Assembly: GCA_001914705.1 (NCBI GenBank)
Contig: MNDB01000087.1
Coordinates: forward strand, 1 to 12,361
Direction of reading: 5' to 3'
DNA from: Actinobacteria bacterium 13_2_20CM_68_14
Lineage (GTDB): Bacteria > Actinomycetota > Thermoleophilia > Gaiellales > Gaiellaceae
DNA length: 12,361 nt
The translations under genes and the position numbers were made by a program. Each line of letters opens with the position of its first letter. Within the stretch, counting starts at the first letter, position 1. Positions 1-6,534 of the stretch are shown piece after piece. Below the pieces are notes generated by a model, which saw nothing but the letters and a program-made list of their open reading frames with translations, searched no databases and was not told the DNA's origin.

Positions 1-470
1 TCTTCCTCGACGAGCCGACAGTCGGCCTCGATCCTCGGATTCGGGCCGAGTTGCTCGAGGTAATCGCGAGCCTGCGCAGCCGTACCGAGCTGACCGTCCT
101 GCTGACGACCCACTACCTCGAGGAGGCGGAGCGGCTCTGCGATCGCGTCGCAATCATCCACGCCGGCCGGATCGTCGCGCTCGACACGCCTTCGGCGCTG
201 CTCGGGGCTCTCGGCCGCCAACTGGTCGAGATTCGCGTCGACGGCAGCGTCAACTCCGCGCTTGCGTCGTTGCGCGAGCGCGGCGTCGCCGGCGAAGACG
301 CATTCGCCGTCGGGTCGCGGGTGACGGTGCCGCTACACCGGCACAGCTCGGGCGAGGCGATCGCCGCCATCCACGACCTCGGGCTCGCCGGGGCGATCAG
401 CGCCCGCGAGCCGACTCTCGACGACGTCTACCTGCGGCTGACCGGCGACTCGCTCGCCGCGGCCGCGTGA
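1..470 (+). CDS. ABC transporter ATP-binding protein, DrrA-like, C-terminal part (5' end outside window)
   Basis: Energises a drug/lipid-type ABC exporter at the cytoplasmic face of the membrane. Only the last 155 residues are visible, in the frame starting at base 3. They open with the Walker B strand and D-loop (FLDEPTVGLDP) and continue through the switch segment TTHYLEEAE, which keeps the usual H-loop histidine. The protein ends with a DUF4162-like accessory domain and the family-typical tail TLDDVYLRLTG. Walker A and the signature motif lie upstream of the window. The TGA stop is followed after 10 bases by an ABC-2 permease, so the two probably form one exporter and one operon. Internal ATG/TTG codons near base 51 are not starts, because the frame is open and conserved before them. 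The family is clear; the substrate is unknown. Confidence 0.93.
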   Translation, partial: FLDEPTVGLDPRIRAELLEVIASLRSRTELTVLLTTHYLEEAERLCDRVAIIHAGRIVALDTPSALLGALGRQLVEIRVDGSVNSALASLRERGVAGEDAFAVGSRVTVPLHRHSSGEAIAAIHDLGLAGAISAREPTLDDVYLRLTGDSLAAAA

Positions 471-478
471 AAGGAGAG
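471..478 (+). promoter_or_regulatory. Shine-Dalgarno site of the ABC-2 permease
   Basis: AAGGAGAG lies immediately after the ATPase stop codon, with AAGGAG ending four bases before the ATG at 481. It is one of only two strong ribosome binding sites seen in the window and fixes the permease start. Confidence 0.8.
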
Positions 479-480
479 AA

Positions 481-1314
481 ATGTCCACCGCTGAAATCGC
501 AATCCCAGTCCCGAGGGCGCGCCGGCGCGCTTTCGGCCCGCTTGCCACGCTCGCGCGACGCCGCTTCCAACTGACTGCCCGCACCCCGCGCGAGCTCTTC
601 GTTCCGCTCCTGACGCCGATCATGTTCGCGCTCGTGATCGCGCCGGCGCTGAAGACGGCGCTGCACACGAGCGCGAGCTACGAGTCCTTCGTCGCGATCG
701 GGACGATCGGCCTGTTGATTCCGCTGAACACGATGTTCTCCGGGCTGAGCGTGATCGTCGACCGGGTCAGCGGCGCCCAGCCCGAGTTGCTGACAGCGCC
801 GATCCCGCGCGGCTTGCTGGTGGTCGGCAACTTGCTCGTTGCGATGGCGACGACCGCCCTCCAGGTCGGCGTCCTGATCGGGGTCGCGCTCGCGCGCGGG
901 ATTCATTTCCACGCCACGGGGACCGGAATCGTCTGGTTCGTGGCCACCGCCGCGTTGTTCACGGTTGGGATGTACGGACTGGCCGAGATCCTCGCCAGCC
1001 GGGTGCCTCGCCAGGAGGAGTACATCGCCCGCTTGCCGGCAATCGCGATCCTGCCGTGGTTCCTGGCCGGCGCACTCTTCCCGATCACGGCGCTCCCGGG
1101 CTTCCTGGCCTGGGTGGCGAAGTTCCTGCCGCTCACGCACGGGCTGGCGCTGATGCGCTACGGCCTGCGCGGTGACAGCACCGGCCTACATGCAATCTGG
1201 GGCCTAAGCGACCCGACCGCGATGGCAGCGCTCAGCCTTGCCGTCGTCGGGGGGTTCGGGCTCCTGCTGACCGCGGCTTCGATTCGAGTGTTCAGCCGGT
1301 CGGCGGTCCGCTAA
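481..1314 (+). CDS. ABC-2 type transporter permease (DrrB-like)
   Basis: Membrane subunit of an ABC exporter, partner of the ATPase ending at 470. It has 277 residues, normal for DrrB-type permeases. After a basic cytoplasmic N-terminus, about six hydrophobic segments can be read near residues 38-58, 68-90, 111-138, 147-170, 183-204 and 246-270. The segment FPITALPGFLAWVAKFLPLT at about 200-219 matches the conserved loop before the last helix of the ABC2_membrane family, and LMRYG follows it. The start is the ATG behind a strong Shine-Dalgarno sequence, 10 bases after the ATPase stop, so the genes are cotranscribed. The stop overlaps the stop of the opposing small gene (CTAA shared, 1311-1314). 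Drug or lipid export is inferred from the family; the substrate cannot be read. Confidence 0.9.
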   Translation: MSTAEIAIPVPRARRRAFGPLATLARRRFQLTARTPRELFVPLLTPIMFALVIAPALKTALHTSASYESFVAIGTIGLLIPLNTMFSGLSVIVDRVSGAQPELLTAPIPRGLLVVGNLLVAMATTALQVGVLIGVALARGIHFHATGTGIVWFVATAALFTVGMYGLAEILASRVPRQEEYIARLPAIAILPWFLAGALFPITALPGFLAWVAKFLPLTHGLALMRYGLRGDSTGLHAIWGLSDPTAMAALSLAVVGGFGLLLTAASIRVFSRSAVR

Positions 1315-1520
1315 GCCCAGAGGCGCTCGCGCGAGGCTTCCGCCGCCGACGGGAACTCGCGCGCAGCGCCGGCGTCTCGCGAGCCAAACCAGGCGATCGC
1401 CACCAGCCACGGAAGTATCGTGACCATCGGCAGCCAGCTTCCCACCGCTGCGCTGGCGGCGACGGTCACAGCGACCAAGAGCAGCGACGTACGAAGCCCA
1501 GGTTTGCGGAGCATCTCCAT
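1311..1520 (-). CDS. small two-helix membrane protein, unknown function
   Basis: Predicted 69-residue protein. A basic start (MEMLRKPGLR) is followed by two hydrophobic stretches, about residues 11-27 and 30-46, and a polar tail of about 22 residues rich in Ala, Glu and Arg. This suggests a helical hairpin in the membrane. Codon use is GC-rich at third positions, as in its neighbours, which supports a real gene. It converges with the ABC permease and the two stop codons overlap (TAA on plus, TAG on minus). No Shine-Dalgarno sequence is visible before the ATG at 1520, and a second ATG two codons later is an alternative start. I do not recognise a family. A spurious ORF remains possible. Confidence 0.5.
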   Translation of the reverse strand: MEMLRKPGLRTSLLLVAVTVAASAAVGSWLPMVTILPWLVAIAWFGSRDAGAAREFPSAAEASRERLWA

Positions 1521-1602
1521 AGATTCAGTGTGCAGGTAACGGGCGCCACACGTCGAGCCGTCTCCGCCTTGTCACATTTGATCTGCGACAGCTTGAAAAT
1601 CG

Positions 1603-2010
1603 CTACGTGCCCTGTTTGAGGGGCGGCGCCGAGTCCGCGTGGTACTTGAGCCATGCGGTTCGTAGCTCGCGCGTTCGCCGTTCCAACCCTGCTAGTAGGG
1701 ACCTGGCCTCATCGAGCTCCCCGGACAGTGTCTCGACCCGGCGAATTTCGGTCGCCATTTCGCCCAGCTCGCTTGTGGGGTCCGCGTTCAGCTTCCCCAG
1801 CCGCCGCTCCGCTGCCCGGAGCTGGGCCTCCGTCGCCCGCGCCCAGCCGCCGGCCTGATCGGCCAGCGCGCGCAGCTCGCTCTCGATCGCGGGCGCACCG
1901 CCGACGACCTCGCGTAAGCGCTTGACGAGGGCGAGATCGAGCTTGTCGGGAAGCGAAGCCACCGGGCGACGGCCGAGCTTGCCAGATCGCGGCGGCTCTC
2001 GCTGGCTCAT
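1603..2010 (-). CDS. small coiled-coil protein coupled to an MFS exporter, unknown function
   Basis: 135 residues, cytoplasmic (no signal peptide or membrane segment). The N-terminal ~35 residues are basic and end in a short segment LDLALVKRLREVV. From about residue 40 to 125 the protein is nearly all Ala, Glu, Arg and Leu with heptad-like spacing (for example ELRALADQAGGWARATEAQL), so a long helix or coiled coil is likely. The start is the ATG whose last bases form the TGA stop of the upstream MFS gene (ATGA, 2007-2010). This indicates translational coupling and a job connected with that exporter or simple co-regulation. The reading frame is open further upstream, but there it is the shadow of the MFS gene. 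Family not recognised; a true gene is likely because of the coupling and the conserved-looking helical composition. Confidence 0.72.
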   Translation of the reverse strand: MSQREPPRSGKLGRRPVASLPDKLDLALVKRLREVVGGAPAIESELRALADQAGGWARATEAQLRAAERRLGKLNADPTSELGEMATEIRRVETLSGELDEARSLLAGLERRTRELRTAWLKYHADSAPPLKQGT

Positions 2011-3446
2011 TCCGATGCTTCGGCGACGACGACGAGCCGCTCGCGCCTCGGTGTGACGAGCACCGCGGCCACGACGCCTACGAATGCGACGGCTCCGGCG
2101 ATCGTGAACGCGACCTCGTAACCGCGCAGCGAGGGGACGTTCGTGGTGGGGATCAGGTGTGCGGTCAGGATCGCGGCGCCGACCTCGCCGCCGATCACGC
2201 CGCCGACCGTGCGCATGACCGTGTTCATGCCGGTGGCGACGCCGGTCTCGGTGGCGCTCACGGCCTCGGTGATCAGAGTCGCCATCGCAGCGAAGGCGAA
2301 GCCGACGCCGATGCCGAGCACCGCCAGGGCAACGAGTATTTGCCACGTCTCGGTATTCCAGAACGCGAGCATCACCGCCGAGATCCCGGAGAGCAGCATC
2401 CCGGCCGCGAGCGGCCATTTCGACCCGATCCGCCGGCCGATCACCCCCGCCGCGGGTCCCGCGAAAAGCAGGGTGACCGAGCTCGGCAGCAGGTAGAGGC
2501 CGGCCTTCGTCGCGCTTGCGTTGAAGCCGTAGTCCACGAGGCGCGCCGTGTCAGCGGCGAGTCCGCGCGGCGTCTCGACGAAGTTGGGGATCAAAACGAA
2601 GGTGCCGAACATCGCGAAGCCGGTGATCAGCGCGCAGATGTTCGTGAACAGCACCTGCCGCTGGACGAAGACGTGCATGTCGACCATCGGCTCGGGTACG
2701 CGCAGCTCTGCGACGACCCAGAGCGCGAGAAATACCGCCGCTCCGGCGAAAAGGCCGCCGACGCGCGCCGAGGTCCAGCCCCAGCTCTCGCCCTCCGTCA
2801 ACGCGAGCAGCAGGCAGACCAGACCGACGGAGAGCAGGGTGGCGCCGAGAAAGTCGACCCGCGACGGCGTCTTGATCGGCGACTCAGGCACGAACCGGTG
2901 GACGGCCACGGTGGCGATCGCCACCGGGATAGCGCCAAAGATGAACAGCCAGCGCCAGGAGAGGTTGTCGACGATCACACCCGACAGGACGATTCCGAAG
3001 CCGCCGCCGACGCCGAAGACTGCCGAGATCAGCCCGATCCCGACGCCGACCTTCTCCCGCGGGAACTCGTCGCGGATGATCCCGAAGCTCAGGGGAAACA
3101 CGGCCGCCCCTAGCCCCTGGAAGGCGCGGAAGAAGATCGGCGCCCAGATGTTCCATGCCGCGGCGGCGCCAACGCAGCCGACGAAGAACAAAGCGAGCGA
3201 GATCACGAGCAGTCGCTCCTTGCCGTACTGGTCGCCGAGCTTGCCCAGGACCGGGGTCGAGACCGAGGCAACGAGAAGCAGTGCGGTCAGCACCCACGTC
3301 ACCCAGGTCGTGGTCGTGTGCAGGTCGCGCTGCAGAGCCGGCAGCGCCGGAATCACCATCGTCTGCTGCAGCGCGTAGGCCGTGCCGGCAAGCGCCAGGA
3401 TCGCCAGCGTGACGTTGTAGTGCTGCCGCTCTCCCCCCTCGGCCAC
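2007..3446 (-). CDS. MFS transporter, DHA2 (EmrB/QacA) type drug exporter
   Basis: Proton-driven exporter of the inner membrane. Its 479 residues and about 14 hydrophobic segments fit the DHA2 family. Visible motifs are motif A at residues 68-80 (GKLGDQYGKERLL), a glycine-rich motif C-like stretch at about 140-160 (FGVGGGFGIVLSG), where the usual Pro is replaced by Gly as often in this family, and the WRWLF segment after it. The second half repeats a motif A-like loop (VIGRRIGSKW). The start is GTG at 3446. There is no Shine-Dalgarno sequence, but a TAGCCT box lies seven bases upstream, which suits a leaderless message. The gene follows the terminator hairpin of the two-component operon and overlaps the coiled-coil gene downstream by ATGA. 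The substrate is unknown. Confidence 0.92.
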   Translation of the reverse strand: MAEGGERQHYNVTLAILALAGTAYALQQTMVIPALPALQRDLHTTTTWVTWVLTALLLVASVSTPVLGKLGDQYGKERLLVISLALFFVGCVGAAAAWNIWAPIFFRAFQGLGAAVFPLSFGIIRDEFPREKVGVGIGLISAVFGVGGGFGIVLSGVIVDNLSWRWLFIFGAIPVAIATVAVHRFVPESPIKTPSRVDFLGATLLSVGLVCLLLALTEGESWGWTSARVGGLFAGAAVFLALWVVAELRVPEPMVDMHVFVQRQVLFTNICALITGFAMFGTFVLIPNFVETPRGLAADTARLVDYGFNASATKAGLYLLPSSVTLLFAGPAAGVIGRRIGSKWPLAAGMLLSGISAVMLAFWNTETWQILVALAVLGIGVGFAFAAMATLITEAVSATETGVATGMNTVMRTVGGVIGGEVGAAILTAHLIPTTNVPSLRGYEVAFTIAGAVAFVGVVAAVLVTPRRERLVVVAEASE

Positions 3447-3459
3447 TAAGCGGAGGCTA
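3446..3459 (-). promoter_or_regulatory. putative -10 box for leaderless transcription of the DHA2 MFS gene
   Basis: On the minus strand TAGCCT (3459-3454) ends seven bases before the GTG start, so transcription would begin at or near the first base of the start codon. The same TAGCCT hexamer serves as the likely -10 of the drrA-like gene at 10769-10774. No good -35 was found, so this is tentative. A separated 7-bp inverted repeat (TGGAAGT at 3464-3470, ACTTCCA at 3500-3506) lies upstream and might be an operator. Confidence 0.35.
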
Positions 3460-3548
3460 GCGATGGAAGTCGCAAACGCACGAGTCTGGGCCGGTTTCCA
3501 CTTCCAGCGAGTGAAGGACTGAGCGCCAACGACAGACGTTGAATCGAA

Positions 3549-3581
3549 CGACGAAGCCCGCCTGATTGGCGGGCTTCGTCG
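3549..3581 (-). terminator. terminator hairpin after the two-component operon
   Basis: Perfect 14-bp inverted repeat (CGACGAAGCCCGCC and its complement) around a 5-base loop, 31 bases downstream of the histidine kinase stop on the minus strand. The stem is very GC-rich. The flank on the minus strand (TTCGATTC) is only weakly T-rich, as is common in high-GC actinobacteria. It separates the kinase operon from the MFS gene that follows in the same direction. It is symmetrical and could act on either strand, but nothing on the plus strand needs it. Confidence 0.8.
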
Positions 3582-3612
3582 CGTAGCGAGGGGAAACTGG
3601 GTCCGGAGCGCG

Positions 3613-5058
3613 TTAGCTTTTGTCCGCCTCGGACTGCGCGTGCGTGACTTGCAACTCGGACGGACTCGGATTGTCCGGTTCCTGCGTCAGGTCTCTGTTC
3701 GGTGCACGTGAGCCGTCCGTAAAGTCGTCGCCGCCAGTGCCGGGAAGGCGAACCGTGAATCTCGTCCCGTGGCCGGCCGCGGAATCGACCTCCACTGATC
3801 CGCCCATTCCTTGCGTCAGCTCCTTGACGATCGAGAGGCCGAGCCCCGTCCCGACCGGCCGGTCGGACGAATAACGCGAGTACAGATAGAAGCGCTCGAA
3901 CGCTCTGGGCAGATCCTCCTGCCTCAGTCCGGGGCCGGTGTCCAGGACGACGAGAGCGCCTGGTTCCGCGGAGACGCGTACGACGCCGCCGCGCGGAGTC
4001 AGGCGCAGAGCGTTCTCGACCAGGTTCGAAGCCACCTGCAGGACGCGGTCAGGGTCGCCGATCGCCGGGGCAGGCTCCGGCGCGAACGCCTCGAGGGTGA
4101 CGCCGAACTCGCGGGCCTGCCCTTCGTAGCGTTGGACCGCTTCGCGGGCGATCGTCGCGAGATCGACCTTCTCCCGGTGGATCGAGAAGTCGGTGCGGTT
4201 CATCCGCGCGAGGTCGAGCAGGTCGCGGACGAGCCGTTCGAGGCGTGCCGCCTCGATCGAGATCGTCTCGACAGCCTCGTCCATGTCGAAGGCGCCGTCT
4301 GCGACGCCCTCCGCGTACCCGCGAATCGCGGTCAGCGGCGTCTTCAGCTCGTGGCTGACCGAGAGGAGGAACTGCTTCTCGGCGGCCCGCGCCCGCGCGA
4401 GCTGCTCCGCCATTTCGTTGAAGGCTCGGGCGAGGCTGGCGATCTCGTAGGCGCCCTCGATCGGAACCGGCTCGGGATCGCGCTCCTCGGCAAGATGCCG
4501 GGTGGCGTCGACCACCCGCCGCACGGGCCGGACGATCCGGCGTGCGAGCAGGAACGCGGCGAGGGCGGCGAGCGCGATTCCGGCCCCCGCGGCGATCAGC
4601 AACCCGACGAGGAAGGGGTAGAAGGCGCTGTTGCCTCGGCTTCTCGGCCGCAAGAGGACAAGCGCTTTCGGCCCCTGGCCGATCCGTCTCGCGGCGAAGA
4701 AGTAATCGGTGCCGTTGATCCGCTCTGTGCGGTTGACGTCTTCTCCCCGCCGGACCCGCAGCAGCGTGTCGCCCGGCAGATACGGCGACGGCTTTCGTAG
4801 GTTGTTGACGGCGATGGCCTGCTCCTGCTGCTTCGCGAGCAGCTTGTTCAGCGGCCGTAGATGGTTGAGCGGCAGGATCGAGAACACCTCGCGAGCTGTC
4901 AGCACGTCGGCCTGGTGCGCAAGTCCTTCGAGCGTGGCGTGCTCGACCTGCCTGCGCGTCAGCACCGCGCCGACGGCGAGCATCAGCCCGATCGAGAGCG
5001 CGACCACGAGCACGATCGCCACGAACAGGTTCGTCCGCAGCGAGCGGCGCCGTGTCAC
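3613..5058 (-). CDS. sensor histidine kinase with HAMP domain, two-component system
   Basis: Membrane kinase that senses an envelope signal and phosphorylates the response regulator encoded just upstream. In its 481 residues: TM1 about 10-33, an extracytoplasmic loop of about 110 residues, TM2 about 147-172, HAMP about 172-225, HisKA with phosphoacceptor His236 in SVSHELKTPL, then HATPase_c with the N-box around Asn345/Asn349 (NLVENAL), the G1 box DTGPGL (Asp373), the F-box and the G2 box GTGLGLSIVKEL at 403-414. All key residues are present. A hydrophilic tail of about 40 residues follows the catalytic domain and is not part of the family core. The start is GTG, overlapping the regulator's TGA (GTGA, 5055-5058), with no Shine-Dalgarno site, so translation is probably coupled. 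A terminator hairpin follows. The signal is unknown. Confidence 0.95.
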   Translation of the reverse strand: MTRRRSLRTNLFVAIVLVVALSIGLMLAVGAVLTRRQVEHATLEGLAHQADVLTAREVFSILPLNHLRPLNKLLAKQQEQAIAVNNLRKPSPYLPGDTLLRVRRGEDVNRTERINGTDYFFAARRIGQGPKALVLLRPRSRGNSAFYPFLVGLLIAAGAGIALAALAAFLLARRIVRPVRRVVDATRHLAEERDPEPVPIEGAYEIASLARAFNEMAEQLARARAAEKQFLLSVSHELKTPLTAIRGYAEGVADGAFDMDEAVETISIEAARLERLVRDLLDLARMNRTDFSIHREKVDLATIAREAVQRYEGQAREFGVTLEAFAPEPAPAIGDPDRVLQVASNLVENALRLTPRGGVVRVSAEPGALVVLDTGPGLRQEDLPRAFERFYLYSRYSSDRPVGTGLGLSIVKELTQGMGGSVEVDSAAGHGTRFTVRLPGTGGDDFTDGSRAPNRDLTQEPDNPSPSELQVTHAQSEADKS

Positions 5059-5753
5059 GGCCGGACGGTCTTGTACCCGGCCCCGCGCACGGTGCGGATC
5101 AGCTCGGGACGGCCCAGCTTGCGGCGCAGCTGGGCGACGTGCACGTCGACGGTCCGGGTTCCGCCCGGATACGTCATCCCCCAGACGCGGTCGAGCAGCT
5201 GGTCGCGGCTGACCACGATGCCCGGATTCTCGAGCAGGGTCGCGAGCAGGTCGAACTCCTTCGTCGTCAGGTCGACCGGCTGGCCGTCGACGGCAACCTC
5301 GCGCGCGTTTCGGTTCAGCTCGACGTCGGCAAGCGTCAGCACATCCTCGGCGCTGCGTCCGTCGGTGCGCCGGAGGACGGCCTTCATCCGGGCGACGAGC
5401 TCACGGGGCGAGAACGGCTTCGTCAGGTAGTCGTCGGCGCCCAGCTCGAGCCCGGCGACGCGGTCAGGCTCCTCGTCGCGGGCAGTCAGCATCAGGATCG
5501 GCACGTCCGAGCGCGTGCGGACCAGCCGTGCCACGTCGAAGCCGTCGATTCCGGGCAGTCGGATGTCGAGGATCACGATCCGGACCTGGTGCCGCCCGAG
5601 CTCGGCGAGCGCCTCTTCGCCCGTCCGCACCCAGACGACGCGCCAGCCGCTGCGCTCGAGATACCCGCGAGTCATCGAGCCGATCGAGTGCTCGTCCTCG
5701 ACGAGCAAGACCGTACCTCCCTGGCTCCCGTTCGCCACGGGCTTGGCGCTCAC
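5055..5753 (-). CDS. response regulator, OmpR/PhoB family
   Basis: Transcription factor switched by phosphorylation from the adjacent kinase. In its 232 residues, the receiver domain spans about 14-127 with acidic pair Glu19/Asp20, phosphoacceptor Asp63 (ILDIRLPG), Thr90 and Lys112 (LTKPF). The winged-helix DNA-binding domain spans about 138-230 with the typical LTTKEFDLLATLLENPG and RTVDVHVAQLRRKLG segments and the closing RTVRGAGYK. The start is taken as GTG at 5753, which overlaps the TGA of the secreted-protein gene (GTGA, 5750-5753). This gives a normal family length, while the open frame further upstream is a shadow of that gene. The order secreted protein, regulator, kinase in one coupled operon implies a shared task. 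Targets are unknown; the operon itself and the nearby exporters are natural candidates. Confidence 0.95.
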   Translation of the reverse strand: MSAKPVANGSQGGTVLLVEDEHSIGSMTRGYLERSGWRVVWVRTGEEALAELGRHQVRIVILDIRLPGIDGFDVARLVRTRSDVPILMLTARDEEPDRVAGLELGADDYLTKPFSPRELVARMKAVLRRTDGRSAEDVLTLADVELNRNAREVAVDGQPVDLTTKEFDLLATLLENPGIVVSRDQLLDRVWGMTYPGGTRTVDVHVAQLRRKLGRPELIRTVRGAGYKTVRP

Positions 5754-6454
5754 TTGCCGGTCGCGTAGACCTGGTCGGCAGGCTTGTCGCCGTCGTGAAT
5801 CGTCGTCGCCATGATGCCCTTTCGAAGCTGGACGAAGCTTGCATTCTTGCCGTTCAGCTTGATGCGCGCAGCCGGCGAAATGTTGATCGTCACGTCCGTC
5901 CCATCCAGCTCCCTCAGGACGAGCGTGAAGACGCCGACCTGCTTGATCCGGCCTTGGTCGACGCGGTAGTCGTGGAGCGTGGTGTCTTGGAGCGCGATCT
6001 CTGCCCGGATGAGGCGGCTCCCGAACATCACCGCTGCGACGGGCGCCGGCCATTTCGGCGTGCCCCTGCCGCTGGCGGCGTAGACGGTATCGGCCGGGAG
6101 ATCACGGTCATGTGCGACCGCGATCTGCATTCCGGCGCGCAGCCGCCGCAAGGTGGAAGGTAGGCCGTTCAGGATCACCCGGGCGCCTGAGGCGACTTTC
6201 ACCGGCGTTTTCGTCCCGTCTCGTTCGAGCAGGTTGAGCGTGCCCGCCGTGTAGCGCTTGAGGAGCTTGCCTCGGTCGAGTCTGTAGTCGTGCGGGGTGG
6301 TGCTCGACCCTTTGACGATGATCTCGGCGCGAATCATCTTCGGGCCGAGCAGGTATGTACTCACCGATGTCGGCATAGGATGGCCGGCGAGCGCCGGCGC
6401 AGCCATTGCCGCTGCGGAAACGAGCACGGCGATTGTGAGACCTCGCTTGGCCAC
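5750..6454 (-). CDS. secreted two-repeat protein in a two-component operon, unknown function
   Basis: 234 residues, not a family I can name with certainty. It begins with a clear signal peptide: MAKR, a hydrophobic core (LTIAVLVSAAAMAAP) and a cleavage site after ALA (residue 23). The mature protein holds two copies of one ~90-residue domain, about residues 35-127 and 142-231, sharing IRAEI, HDYR(L/V)D, a hydrophobic strand then (E)xDGT, A(R)(V/I)xLNG, LRxG(M/I), HDxD and PADxVYA. The pattern resembles DUF5666-like small beta-barrel domains; that is my impression, not a match. There are no cysteines, no lipobox and no second membrane segment. The GTG start at 6454 follows an 80-base gap after the MFS gene and is chosen because it gives the signal peptide; the open frame upstream is a shadow. 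Its TGA overlaps the regulator's GTG, so it is probably an accessory envelope component of the kinase pathway. Confidence 0.85.
   Translation of the reverse strand: MAKRGLTIAVLVSAAAMAAPALAGHPMPTSVSTYLLGPKMIRAEIIVKGSSTTPHDYRLDRGKLLKRYTAGTLNLLERDGTKTPVKVASGARVILNGLPSTLRRLRAGMQIAVAHDRDLPADTVYAASGRGTPKWPAPVAAVMFGSRLIRAEIALQDTTLHDYRVDQGRIKQVGVFTLVLRELDGTDVTINISPAARIKLNGKNASFVQLRKGIMATTIHDGDKPADQVYATGK
5762..6352 (-). repeat. protein-level tandem duplication inside the secreted protein gene
   Basis: Copy 1 is encoded at about 6352-6074 and copy 2 at about 6031-5762, separated by a short Gly/Pro-rich linker (SGRGTPKWPAP). The copies align over their whole length with shared blocks IRAE, HDYR, DGT, LNG and PAD-VYA, but the DNA has diverged, so the duplication is old. 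Confidence 0.8.
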
Positions 6455-6484
6455 GGTCTCATTGTTGCCGCCAAGGTCAGACTT

Positions 6485-6509
6485 CGTTCGCGCTGGTGTA
6501 AGACGAACG
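6485..6509. promoter_or_regulatory. possible operator (inverted repeat) before the secreted-protein operon
   Basis: CGTTCG (6485-6490) and CGAACG (6504-6509) form an inverted repeat with a 13-base spacer, inside the only non-coding gap (6455-6534) between the EntS-like MFS gene and the secreted-protein gene. The position fits a promoter-proximal regulator site for the two-component operon. No clear -10/-35 pair was found, and six-base arms can occur by chance. Confidence 0.25.
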
Positions 6510-6534
6510 TAAAAAGGCCGCTTGAACTGGGAAT

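Noticed and set aside
1521..1602. Promoter for the small membrane protein gene
   Set aside because: No convincing -10/-35 pair or Shine-Dalgarno sequence could be found in this 82-base gap.
2157..3113. Long plus-strand ORF opposite the DHA2 MFS gene
   Set aside because: Its translation is low-complexity Arg/Asp/Gly/Ala-rich, typical of an antisense shadow in GC-rich DNA, while the minus strand gives a complete MFS protein.
3447..3548. Possible small gene or RNA between the terminator and the DHA2 gene
   Set aside because: No open frame with a start signal and no tRNA-like folding seen; it is better explained as promoter region.
3811..4800. Plus-strand ORF of 329 codons opposite the histidine kinase
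   Set aside because: No domains, charged low-complexity composition; the minus strand carries all the kinase motifs.
5754..6053. N-terminal extension of the response regulator
   Set aside because: It overlaps the secreted-protein gene and has no receiver features; GTG 5753 gives the standard length.
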